From NCBI GenBank assembly GCA_964538455.1, contig CAZIDZ010000004.1:82724-146723 (forward strand): a DNA stretch of 64,000 nt, in the 5' to 3' direction. The notes under the pieces were generated by a model. It worked only from the letters and a program-made list of their open reading frames with translations. It had not been told where the DNA came from and did not search any database. The DNA comes from JAZDLX01 sp964538455 (GTDB lineage: Bacteria; Electryoneota; Electryoneia; Electryoneales; Electryoneaceae). Position numbers and translations under genes: made by a program. Positions 49,191 to 57,328 of the stretch are shown one piece after another; positions within the stretch are counted from its first letter, which is position 1; the number at the start of each line of letters is the position of its first letter.

Positions 49191-50510
49191 CTAAAGCTTC
49201 TGCATCGCATCCCAAAGCCGCTTCGACTGGCGGCGCGCGTCTTCCATGATCTCCGCCTCGTCGATTCCGATGAAACGGCCGTTTCGCACGCGAAACTCCC
49301 CCATCGACAGCACGTCCGTCGGTTCGCCGAGCCCGAACAGCAGATGGCCGCCGGCGTTGTCCGCCGTCAGCGGCGTCCGCGAATCGTATTCGTAGACCGC
49401 GAAATCCGCGGGATAGCCTTCAGCGATACGTCCCACAGGTTGCCCGAACAGGTGCATCGCAATCGCCGGATTGTTGCCGAACAGAAGGTTCACGTAGTCA
49501 ACGTTCGCCGCTCCTCCGTCGAGCTGCGAACTCCGGATCAGTGTCCCCTCCTTCGCCTCGGCCAGCATCTTCGCCTGCATCCCGTCGGTGCCGAGCCCGG
49601 CGCGCAGCGTCTCAATCGTGTCCTTCGAGAGCAGCCCCACCCGGTTGTTCGCGTTGGACGTCGGGTTGTGCACCAAACGCATTCCGGCGTCTTTCAGCGT
49701 CTGAACATCCTCGGGGCGGATGTGGAGCCCGTGGATCACGAGGCCGTGCTCGTTCAACAGCCCGAAGTGATCCAGCCGCGCGACCACCGACTCATGCCCC
49801 CGCTGACGGGCGTCCTCCTCGTCCGCACGGTCCTCCGCCAGGTGAATGTGGATGCCAAGTTCATCACGGGTGCTCAACTCGTCCGAAACGCGTTTCAGGG
49901 AATCGTCCGAAAGGGTGAAAGACGCGTGCAGGCCGAACATTGGGTGCACGTTCGGATCGTCCCGATACCGCTCCCAGGCGTCCAGGTTTTCCATGACACT
50001 GCTGGCAAATTCCGCCTCTCCGTTCCGGTCCGTCACCTCGGAGGCCACGGAAACGCGGATCCCGAGCCGCTTCGCCTCTTCGGCCAGCATCACCAGCGAG
50101 CCTTGTGTGAACCCGGGGCTCGAATGGTGGTCGATCACCGTCGTCACACCCTGACGCACGCATTCCAGCAGTCCCGAGCGAAAAGAGGCTCGCGTTGAGT
50201 CTTCATCCAGCGCTCGGTCCAGCTTCCACCAGACCTGCTCCAGGATTTGGACGAATGTGGTCGGATTCACTTTCGGGCCGGGCATCCCGAGCGCCAGCGC
50301 CGAATACAGGTGGGTGTGCGCGTTGATCATCCCCGGGAGCGCGACCTTCCCGGAAAAATCAATCACCTCATCGAATCCGGCGGGCTCGACAGGATTTTCC
50401 TCGATTGAGACAATCCAGCCGGCTTCTATGACGATATTCGCCCCCTCGCGAACGGGGACGTCGCCGGAAGGGTCGAGCGTACGCAGGTTCGTCAGCAGGC
50501 GGCGGCTCAT
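49191..50510 (-). CDS. ssnA: SsnA-type aminohydrolase
   Basis: 439-residue amidohydrolase with metal ligands H65 and H67 (NAHTHLYSAL), HIHLAED, IHGLHI and GLGTDGMQ. The block ILEQVWWKLDRALDEDS, TTVIDHHSSPGFTQGSL and DNAGGHLLFGLGEPTDVLSM are characteristic of SsnA. SsnA belongs to the E. coli-type purine cluster and is thought to deaminate or open a purine-derived ring; the exact reaction is unsettled. It overlaps the upstream molybdenum-subunit gene by 4 nt. The ATG at 50510 has AGGGGGGA upstream. Confidence 0.9.
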   Translation of the reverse strand: MSRRLLTNLRTLDPSGDVPVREGANIVIEAGWIVSIEENPVEPAGFDEVIDFSGKVALPGMINAHTHLYSALALGMPGPKVNPTTFVQILEQVWWKLDRALDEDSTRASFRSGLLECVRQGVTTVIDHHSSPGFTQGSLVMLAEEAKRLGIRVSVASEVTDRNGEAEFASSVMENLDAWERYRDDPNVHPMFGLHASFTLSDDSLKRVSDELSTRDELGIHIHLAEDRADEEDARQRGHESVVARLDHFGLLNEHGLVIHGLHIRPEDVQTLKDAGMRLVHNPTSNANNRVGLLSKDTIETLRAGLGTDGMQAKMLAEAKEGTLIRSSQLDGGAANVDYVNLLFGNNPAIAMHLFGQPVGRIAEGYPADFAVYEYDSRTPLTADNAGGHLLFGLGEPTDVLSMGEFRVRNGRFIGIDEAEIMEDARRQSKRLWDAMQKL

Positions 50511-52795
50511 CGTCCCCCCTGCTCGAGCACGTTCAACACCATCTCCGGGGTGATCGGCAACGTGTTAACCGGCACTCCCAGCGCGTGGCTGACAGCGTTT
50601 GCAATCGCGGCGCCGGTGGGAATGATCGCCGGCTCGCCGATCCCCTTCGCCCCCCACGGTCCGAGCGGATCGGGATCCTCCACGACAATCGTCTCCACCT
50701 CGGCAACGTCGAGGCAGGAGGGCAGCAGGTAGGTGGAGAGATTCGTGGTCGTGACTCTCCCATCATTCACCTGGAAATGTTCCGTCAATGCCCAGCCGAT
50801 TCCCTGCGCTGCACCGCCTTCCACCTGTCCCTCGATTCCCGCCGGATTGATCGCCCGACCGACGTCGTGCGCGGCCCAGATTTTGTCCACGTGAACCAGT
50901 CCAGTGAGCCGGTCCACACGGACTTGAGCGATGTGTGTCGCGTAGGAGTAGGTGAAGTAGGCTTCCCCGTAGCCGTGTTCGGGATCGTAGGTGAGTTTCG
51001 GTACATGCCACCAGCCGAGCATGTCCATCGGCCGGTTGCTGGTGTAAAGGTAGTCGGCGAGCTCTTGAAATCCGATCGAATCCTTCTTTTTCCCACAGTG
51101 GACGCGGTCATCACGGATCACGATGTCGCCCGGGTCGCACTCGAACATCTCTGCCGCAGCCTCGAGCAGCGCGGGACGCAGCTTGTCCGTCGCGTCCAGG
51201 ATCGCGTTGCCGGTCATCACCACGTTGCGGCTCGCAACGCTCGGTCCGCTGTCGGGAACGCTGGTGGTTTCCGTCGGCGCAACCGTGATCCGCGCGGGAT
51301 CGACACCCAGCGCCTCCGCCGCCATCTGGGCAACCACCGTCAACGCCCCCTGCCCCATCTCCACCAGGCCGAAGGCGACCGAAACCGAACCGTCCCGGTG
51401 AACCTGGATTTTCGCGCCTGCGCCGTCCATCGCCCACCCGGCCGCGCCGAGGCAGTTGCCGTAATGGATTGTCGCAATTCCGACGCCGCGAAGGTACCGG
51501 CCGTCGCCGCCGGACCCGGAGCGTTTCGCTGTCCAGCCGCTGGCGTCGCGGGATTTCAGGATGGTCTCCTCGACACCGACACTCGCCTCGAGACGGTGTC
51601 CGGTCGAGGTTTCTTCCCCCGGTTTGAGCACGTTGCGCAGCCGCAGCTCCACCGGGTCGATCCCCAGCTCTTCGGCGAGCAGGTCCATCATCCGCTCGTG
51701 CCCGAAAGCCGCCTGGGGAGAGCCGAACCCGCGGAACGCACCCGTCGGCGGAAGGTTGGTGTACCAGTGCGTGGAGCGGACGCGAACGTTGGGGACGACG
51801 TACGGGCCCATCGCCTGCATCGTGCTCCGGTAGGAAACGACGGAGGACAAAGTCGCGTAGGCGCCCGCGTTGCCGTGCAGTTCCACGTCCGCCGCCACCA
51901 GCTTACCATCTTTCGTTACGCCCACTTTGTAGTGCATCTCAATCGGGTGGCGCTTGCTTGTGATCTGCACGTCGTCCCGCCGGCGATAGACCATTTTCAC
52001 CGGACGTCCGACGACGCGGGCGGCCACCGCCGCCTGAGCGCAGACTTCCGAGGGAACATCCTCCTTGCCGCCGAACGCTCCCCCCAGCGGCGACTGCTCG
52101 ACACGCACCTGGCTGAAGGGCAAGTGGAGCGCCTTCGACACGGCCTTCTGCACGTAGAAGGGGCACTGCAGCGAACCCACAATTTCCATCCCGCCGTGCG
52201 AATCCGGAATCGCAATGCACCCCTGCGGTTCGAGGTAGAAATGCTCCTGGTAGGGCGTGTCGAAATCGGCCTCGACGATCACATCCGCGCCGCCGAACCC
52301 GGCGTCCACGTCCCCCTTGTCCACCTGGTGCTTGCAGGCAACGTTGGTCTCATGAAGCAACTGCTTGGTCGCAGCCCGGCTCGCCTCGATGGAGAAAATT
52401 GGATCGAAGGGGTTGATAGTAACCTTGACAAGCGATGCCGCTTCCCGCGCCGCTTCATCCGTTTCAGCCACTGCCAAAGCTACGACGTCGCCGATGTAGC
52501 GAACGACCTCGCTGGCAAACAGCGGCTGGTCCTCGATGATCACGCCGACCTGGTTGGTTCCGGGAATGTCCGCAGCCGTCACCAGACAAAGGAAACCCTC
52601 CACCTTGCGCGCCTCCGAATCGTCAATTCCAGCGACCTTGCCGTAGGCGACAGCGGAGTAAACAGGGTAGGCGTGGACCATGCGATCGACGGAAATATCC
52701 GGCAGAAAGCGCGTCCTGCCCGTTGCCTTGTCACGGGCGTCGACGCGGGGATGGGGATGGCCGACCGCAGAAAGTTTGTCGAGTCCTGTTGCCAC
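50507..52795 (-). CDS. xanthine dehydrogenase-family molybdopterin-binding subunit (enzyme 2)
   Basis: 762 residues, first gene of the purine operon. Segments are GPHPRVDARDKATGR-like HPHPRVDARDKATGRTRFLPD, LGGAFGGKEDVPSEVCAQAA, GAFRGFGSPQAAFGHERMMD, VEMGQGALTVVAQMAAEALGVDP, and the C-terminal LGPWGAKGIGEPAIIP with the catalytic Glu. The FxGG/GQG pattern differs from enzyme 1, so the two probably use different substrates. The start is GTG 52795 with AGGGGA about 10 nt upstream. A longer frame crosses the promoter. Its small subunits are most likely 43602-44090 and 42763-43605. Confidence 0.88.
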   Translation of the reverse strand: MATGLDKLSAVGHPHPRVDARDKATGRTRFLPDISVDRMVHAYPVYSAVAYGKVAGIDDSEARKVEGFLCLVTAADIPGTNQVGVIIEDQPLFASEVVRYIGDVVALAVAETDEAAREAASLVKVTINPFDPIFSIEASRAATKQLLHETNVACKHQVDKGDVDAGFGGADVIVEADFDTPYQEHFYLEPQGCIAIPDSHGGMEIVGSLQCPFYVQKAVSKALHLPFSQVRVEQSPLGGAFGGKEDVPSEVCAQAAVAARVVGRPVKMVYRRRDDVQITSKRHPIEMHYKVGVTKDGKLVAADVELHGNAGAYATLSSVVSYRSTMQAMGPYVVPNVRVRSTHWYTNLPPTGAFRGFGSPQAAFGHERMMDLLAEELGIDPVELRLRNVLKPGEETSTGHRLEASVGVEETILKSRDASGWTAKRSGSGGDGRYLRGVGIATIHYGNCLGAAGWAMDGAGAKIQVHRDGSVSVAFGLVEMGQGALTVVAQMAAEALGVDPARITVAPTETTSVPDSGPSVASRNVVMTGNAILDATDKLRPALLEAAAEMFECDPGDIVIRDDRVHCGKKKDSIGFQELADYLYTSNRPMDMLGWWHVPKLTYDPEHGYGEAYFTYSYATHIAQVRVDRLTGLVHVDKIWAAHDVGRAINPAGIEGQVEGGAAQGIGWALTEHFQVNDGRVTTTNLSTYLLPSCLDVAEVETIVVEDPDPLGPWGAKGIGEPAIIPTGAAIANAVSHALGVPVNTLPITPEMVLNVLEQGGR

Positions 52796-52909
52796 GCTAA
52801 CAATTCCCCTGAATACACAACGACGCCTCGAAAGGCGTCCCCCAAGCCTCTGCGGAATGGAGTCACACAACCCCGCTCCCGCCGAGGGGCAATCGTATCG
52901 ATCCAACGA

Positions 52910-52937
52910 AATATATGGACGATTGATAAAAATACAA
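52910..52937 (-). promoter_or_regulatory. promoter of the minus-strand purine operon
   Basis: On the minus strand TTGTAT (52937-52932) and TATATT (52915-52910) are separated by 16 nt, a good sigma70-type match in an A+T-rich patch. The predicted start near 52903 gives a leader of about 108 nt before GTG 52795. Confidence 0.55.
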
Positions 52938-52940
52938 AGC

Positions 52941-52946
52941 TATAAG
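52941..52946 (+). promoter_or_regulatory. possible -10 box for the plus-strand Mo-oxidoreductase operon
   Basis: TATAAG at 52941-52946, preceded by GC, with no strong -35. If used, transcription would start near 52953, exactly at the first base of the folded element 52954-53075. It lies within 30 nt of the divergent promoter, so the two could be regulated together. Confidence 0.3.
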
Positions 52947-52953
52947 AGTTCTA

Positions 52954-53075
52954 GGTTTAGGAATGTCTAACCCGGTTTCGCAGCGGCGTGGGCGAAATCA
53001 GATCTCAGGAGACCGCCCCGGCGAACCCGGATTGTCCAAAACGCCGGGACAATCAGGGTTAGACCAACCTAAACC
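52954..53075. other. folded element in the divergent promoter region, 122 nt
   Basis: A closing helix pairs 52954-52973 with 53056-53075. It has eight pairs, a 3x3 internal loop and nine pairs, including GGTTTAG with CTAAACC and TCTAACCC with GGGTTAGA. Inside are two hairpins: 52974-52981 with 52992-52999 (8 bp, 10-nt loop) and 53030-53037 with 53047-53054 (8 bp, 9-nt loop). An alternative pairing joins CCCCGGCG (53016-53023) and CGCCGGG (53042-53048). This looks like a three-way-junction RNA leader or a palindromic mobile element. No known riboswitch consensus was recognised. The rest of 52796-53240 holds no gene that I can support. Confidence 0.55.
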
Positions 53076-53240
53076 CTTGTTCCTGCTCCACTTTCCGCAG
53101 TAGAGTTGGATACTGTTGCCCTTGGCGCGGCAACGGCAGGTGTCGAACGGATCGGGCCCCCCGCCGCCTTGAAGCCGTATCAGCGTCCGGCTCGTTCGAC
53201 GCTTCTCCCCTTTTGTCTTGTTATCAAACGGGGTGTTCTC

Positions 53241-53870
53241 ATGGACAAATCCGAACCGAATGCCCACAACCTGAGCCGCCGGAAATTCCTGCAAACCACC
53301 GGGACTGGGGTTGTCGGCACCACTCTCCTCGCCGGAATCGCTCCTGCCTTGGCAAAAAGTCCGGAGGAAGCCGAAGCTGAGGCGGAAGCCCATGGCGGCA
53401 GTGAATTGCTGGAACTTACCGTCAATGGCGTGCCGCGGAGGCTGCTGATTGCCCCCCAGACGACCCTCGCTGAGCTGCTCCGCGACCGTCTCGGGCTCAT
53501 CGGCACCAAGATCACCTGCAACCGCGGCCAGTGCGGCGCCTGCACGGTGCTGCTCAACGGTGAGGCGGTCTACTCCTGCCACATGCTCGCCCTCGACGCG
53601 GAAGGGGGCGACGTGGTCACCGTCGAGGGACTGCTCAACGGCGAAAAGCTGCATCCGCTGCAGCAGGCGTTTGTCGAAAAGGACGGGATGCAGTGCGGCT
53701 TCTGCACACCCGGGCAGATCATGGCCGCGCACGCCCTGCTGCTGCACAACCCCCACCCGACTCGCGATCAGGTGCTCGAGGGAATGTCCGGAAACCTCTG
53801 CCGCTGCGCCGCCTACCCGAATATCATCGACTCGGTGCTCGCCGCCGCCGGCACGGGAGGTGCGTCATGA
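53241..53870 (+). CDS. Tat-exported 2Fe-2S subunit of a PaoABC-like Mo oxidoreductase (enzyme 3)
   Basis: 209 residues. A twin-arginine signal (LSRRKFLQTTGTGVVG, residues 11-26) is followed by two [2Fe-2S] sites: C93, C98, C101, C113 and C152, C155, C187, C189. The layout matches PaoA/YagT, the exported iron-sulfur subunit of E. coli periplasmic aldehyde oxidoreductase; its partners are carried across by this signal. The ATG at 53241 follows GGGG by about 8 nt. It overlaps the large subunit by 4 nt. Confidence 0.93.
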   Translation: MDKSEPNAHNLSRRKFLQTTGTGVVGTTLLAGIAPALAKSPEEAEAEAEAHGGSELLELTVNGVPRRLLIAPQTTLAELLRDRLGLIGTKITCNRGQCGACTVLLNGEAVYSCHMLALDAEGGDVVTVEGLLNGEKLHPLQQAFVEKDGMQCGFCTPGQIMAAHALLLHNPHPTRDQVLEGMSGNLCRCAAYPNIIDSVLAAAGTGGAS

Positions 53871-56179
53871 ACAGCCGAAAATTCGTCCGCACGAGACAAT
53901 ATTTCGAGGAGGATTATGTCGAGGGGTACGCCGAGGTTCCCGAGCAGGGCAATCCCCCGGGGATCGACGCAGACAAGGCCCGTCAGCTCGGCAAACCACT
54001 CGACCGGTATGACGGCTACGATAAGGCCAGCGGCACCGCGGAATACACCTTCGACGTCCAGCTTCGCGGCATGCTCCACGCGAAAATTCTCCGCTGTCCG
54101 CACCCGCACGCAAAACTCGTCAGCATCGATACCAACCGCGCCGAGGCGCTCCCCGGCGTCGTTGCGGTGATCCACCACGGAAACGTGCCCAACATCCCGT
54201 GGTTTAACGACAGCGCCCTGTTCGACACTCACCTCCGCTACGAGGGGGATGAGGTCGCCTGTGTCGCCGCCACCAGCGAGCGTCTGGCCGAGCAGGCGCT
54301 GAAACTGGTCGACGTCACCTACGATCTGCTCCCGTTCGCAGTGGACGCGGAGAAAGTCGTCAAGGACCAGGCGCCCGTTTTCCACGAGGACGGCGTCCTC
54401 GCCTACCGCCCCTGGATTTATGAGCGCGGTGACGTTAATCAAGGATTCAACGCCGCGGATGCCGTCGTCGAGGACAGCTACTCCACCCAGGTGGCTGTCC
54501 ACAACCCCACCGAACCGCACGGCAGCGTGGCGGTGTGGGACGGAAGGCGCCTCACGGTGTACGACTCGACTCAGGGCGTCTATGCGGTCCGGGAGACGGT
54601 CGCCGAGAAGCTGGGTATTCCGCAGAGCGACGTTCGCGTCATCACCCGCTGCATGGGCGGCGGCTTCGGCAGCAAGCTCGCCACGGGCAAGTACACGGTG
54701 ATGGCCGCCCTGCTCGCCCGGCAAACCGGACAGCCCGTCCGCATCGCCCTCGACCGTGACGAAATGAACCTTGCCGTGGGAAACCGTCCCGACTCCTTCC
54801 AGCGCCTCAAGGTCGGTGCGAAAAAGGACGGAACCCTGACCGCGATGAGCCTCGAGGCGTTCGGTTCGGCGGGAGCCTACCGGGCCTGGGCCGGCTGCAA
54901 CTTCCCGATGATCGCCACCTACAAATGCGAGAATGTGCGCACCGAGATGCGCAGCGTCTACGTCAACCTCGGGCCGGGACGGCCCTTCCGCGCACCCGGC
55001 CGCCCCCAGGGGACGTTCGCCCTCGACTCCGTCCTGGACGACCTCGCCGAGAAGATCGGTATTGATCCCCTTGAACTGCGCCTCCGGAACAACGCCGAAG
55101 GGGACCAGTTCACCAACCAGCCCTACACCTCGAAAAAGCTGAAGGAATGTTATCAGCAGGGCGCAAAAGCGTTTGGCTGGAAGGAAAAATGGCGCCCGCC
55201 GAACTCCGATTCAGGACCGGTCAAACGGGGCGTCGGGCTCGCCACCCAGATCTGGTCCGGCGGTGGAGGACCGCCGGCGGGTGTCACGGTCAAACTGAAC
55301 AGTGACGGCAGCGCAGGGGTGATTGCCGGCAGCCAGGATCTCGGCACCGGCACCTACACGTTTCTCACTCAGGTTGTGGCCGAAGCGCTCGAGATCCCGC
55401 CCGCCCGCGTCCGTGTCACCCTCGGCGACACGGCGACCGGCCCGCTCTGCCCGCTCAGCGGAGGAAGCCAGACCGCGGCTTCGATCGCCCCGGCGGCGTG
55501 GGATGCGGCCCTGCAGATCAAACAGGCCCTGGTCAGCGGTTACGCCGCCCTCGAGGGTGTCCAGGCATCCGCCGTCGCTTACAGCGAGGGTCTCCTCTCG
55601 ATGAAGAGCGACCCCTCGAAACACATGACCATCCCGGAGTTGACCGACAAACTGGACTCCGGCACCATCGTCCGCACCGGCTACCGCGCAGCCAACAGGG
55701 AGGGGTACACAATCCAATCCTTCGGGGTCCAGTTCGCCGAGGTGGAGGTGGACACCCGCACCGGCAGGGTGCTTGTCAAGAAGATCGTCGCGGCACATGA
55801 TATCGGGCGCACACTCAACCGCAAACTGCTCGAGAACCAGTTCCGCGGCGGGATTATCCAGGGCATCAGTTTCGCCCTGCTCGAACAACGGGTCGTGGAC
55901 CACCAGACCGGCAAGGTGCTGACCACCAATTTGCACGATTACAAGCTGCCGACGGTGTACGACGCCCCGGATATCGAGGTGATCACCGTCGATCCCAAAG
56001 ACAAGATTGCCAACAGCCTGGGGATCAAGGGCATCGGCGAACCACCGATCATTCCCACGGCGGGGGCAATTGCGAATGCACTCAAGAATGCAACCGGCGT
56101 CCGCATCCGCAGCCTCCCGATGACTCCGCAGCGCGTTCTCACCGAGCTCTCCGCCGCCGCGAAAGGAGGCCGCTCATGA
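53867..56179 (+). CDS. molybdopterin-binding subunit of a PaoC-like Mo oxidoreductase (enzyme 3)
   Basis: 770 residues. Segments are DRYDGYDKASGTAEYTFD, CMGGGFGSKLATGKYTV, GPGRPFRAPGRPQGTFALDSVLDDLAEKIG, GSQDLGTGTYTFLTQ, LSGGSQTAAS and the catalytic LGIKGIGEPPIIP. The RAPGRPQ block is typical of PaoC/YagR and related aldehyde oxidases. It has no signal of its own, so it is presumably exported with the Tat-bearing 2Fe-2S subunit. The substrate could be an aldehyde or an N-heterocycle; the purine/pyrimidine context favours a nucleobase but sequence cannot tell. GGGAGG precedes ATG 53867. Confidence 0.9.
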   Translation: MNSRKFVRTRQYFEEDYVEGYAEVPEQGNPPGIDADKARQLGKPLDRYDGYDKASGTAEYTFDVQLRGMLHAKILRCPHPHAKLVSIDTNRAEALPGVVAVIHHGNVPNIPWFNDSALFDTHLRYEGDEVACVAATSERLAEQALKLVDVTYDLLPFAVDAEKVVKDQAPVFHEDGVLAYRPWIYERGDVNQGFNAADAVVEDSYSTQVAVHNPTEPHGSVAVWDGRRLTVYDSTQGVYAVRETVAEKLGIPQSDVRVITRCMGGGFGSKLATGKYTVMAALLARQTGQPVRIALDRDEMNLAVGNRPDSFQRLKVGAKKDGTLTAMSLEAFGSAGAYRAWAGCNFPMIATYKCENVRTEMRSVYVNLGPGRPFRAPGRPQGTFALDSVLDDLAEKIGIDPLELRLRNNAEGDQFTNQPYTSKKLKECYQQGAKAFGWKEKWRPPNSDSGPVKRGVGLATQIWSGGGGPPAGVTVKLNSDGSAGVIAGSQDLGTGTYTFLTQVVAEALEIPPARVRVTLGDTATGPLCPLSGGSQTAASIAPAAWDAALQIKQALVSGYAALEGVQASAVAYSEGLLSMKSDPSKHMTIPELTDKLDSGTIVRTGYRAANREGYTIQSFGVQFAEVEVDTRTGRVLVKKIVAAHDIGRTLNRKLLENQFRGGIIQGISFALLEQRVVDHQTGKVLTTNLHDYKLPTVYDAPDIEVITVDPKDKIANSLGIKGIGEPPIIPTAGAIANALKNATGVRIRSLPMTPQRVLTELSAAAKGGRS

Positions 56180-57159
56180 TTCGTGATTTTGCCTATATCC
56201 GGCCGAAATCCGTGGAAGAGGCCTCCACTCTGCTCAGGAAACGAGACGGCGCAGCGATGCCGCTCGCCGGAGGCACCGACCTGCTTGACCTGATGAAGGG
56301 GGAGATCGCGATCCCCGCCCAGCTCGTGAACCTCAAATCCTTTTCAGAATTGCGTCGAATCGAATACCGCCCCGGAAAAGGCCTGACCCTCGGCGCGCTG
56401 GCGACCCTGCATCTGATCGCCCACGATCCGGTGGTTCGCAAAAGATTCACCGCACTCGCCGAGGCGGCCGGGCGGGCGGCTTCCCCGCAACTGCGAAACC
56501 TCGCAACCATCGGGGGCAATCTCTGCCAGCGACCCCGTTGCTGGTATTTCCGCGGCGATTTTCATTGCCTGCGGAAAGGGGGAAAAACCTGCTACGCGGT
56601 GATGGGCGAGAACAGCCGCCACTGCATCATCGGCGGCGATCCCTGCTACATCGTGCACCCTTCGGACCCCGCCGTCGCCCTGCTCGCGCTCGACGCTTCC
56701 GTGACAATCCTGAGCGGAAAAAAATCCCGGTCCGTTCCGCTGCGGGAGTTTTTCGTTCTTCCCCGCCGGAACGTCCACGCGGAGACAATCCTCAAGCCCG
56801 GCGAGATCATAACCTCGATCACCGTGCCCGATCCGGCCGAGGGCACGGTCAGCGGCTATCTCAAGTTCAGCGAACGCCAGAGCTGGGATTTCGCCCTGGT
56901 CAGCGTCGCCGCCGTGCTGACAAAGAGCGACTCCACGCGTGTCGCGGAAGGCCGCGTCGCTCTCGGGGGCGTCGCACCCGTGCCCTGGCTGGAGAACGCC
57001 GTCAGCGAAGGACTGGCGGGGGTTGAATTGACTCCGGAAAAAGCGGCGGAGCTCTCCGTTGCCGCGCTGCACGGCGCATTGCCACTGGAGCAGAACGAGT
57101 ACAAAGTCCTGCTCGCTAAGAACCTGATCGCGGATCTGCTGGTCCGACTGGCCACGTAA
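56176..57159 (+). CDS. FAD-binding subunit of a PaoB-like Mo oxidoreductase with extra Fe-S loop (enzyme 3)
   Basis: 327 residues. FAD-binding PLAGGTDLLDLM and LATIGGNLCQRPRCWYF. Between residues 117 and 157 there are six cysteines (117, 122, 131, 139, 150, 157) in the insertion that carries a [4Fe-4S] cluster in PaoB/YagS and 4-hydroxybenzoyl-CoA reductase. The C-terminal domain has SWDFALVSVAAVL and GVAPVPWL. It overlaps the large subunit by 4 nt and ends the operon. The order 2Fe-2S, Mo, FAD differs from E. coli paoABC (2Fe-2S, FAD, Mo). Confidence 0.92.
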   Translation: MIRDFAYIRPKSVEEASTLLRKRDGAAMPLAGGTDLLDLMKGEIAIPAQLVNLKSFSELRRIEYRPGKGLTLGALATLHLIAHDPVVRKRFTALAEAAGRAASPQLRNLATIGGNLCQRPRCWYFRGDFHCLRKGGKTCYAVMGENSRHCIIGGDPCYIVHPSDPAVALLALDASVTILSGKKSRSVPLREFFVLPRRNVHAETILKPGEIITSITVPDPAEGTVSGYLKFSERQSWDFALVSVAAVLTKSDSTRVAEGRVALGGVAPVPWLENAVSEGLAGVELTPEKAAELSVAALHGALPLEQNEYKVLLAKNLIADLLVRLAT

Positions 57160-57245
57160 TTCGCCGCGCATCCCCACACCTGCAAATCCATCGTAAATGC
57201 CAAAAACAATAGTCTTACCCCATCGTGTTCGAAGGGGCTAACTCC

Positions 57246-57274
57246 TTTACCAGCCTATTCTTTCCACCTATATT
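57246..57274 (+). promoter_or_regulatory. possible promoter of the pyrimidine-catabolism genes
   Basis: TTTACC (57246-57251) and TATATT (57269-57274) with 17-nt spacing, giving a predicted start near 57281 and a leader of about 48 nt before mmsA. The 169-nt gap 57160-57328 holds nothing else I recognise. Confidence 0.42.
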
Positions 57275-57328
57275 GAGCTCCTTGCACTGTGCTGTAATCG
57301 GGGGATACTCTCTTTGGGGGACTGTACG

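Noticed and set aside
50585..52945. A 786-codon open frame on the plus strand antisense to the Mo-hydroxylase large subunit
   Set aside because: It mirrors a conserved gene on the other strand, has no recognisable domain, is rich in Arg/His/Val typical of antisense frames in G+C-rich DNA, and crosses the promoter region.
52954..53075. Purine riboswitch
   Set aside because: The three-way-junction look and the purine context are tempting, but the helices are longer than in the guanine/adenine class and I could not find its conserved junction and loop-loop bases.
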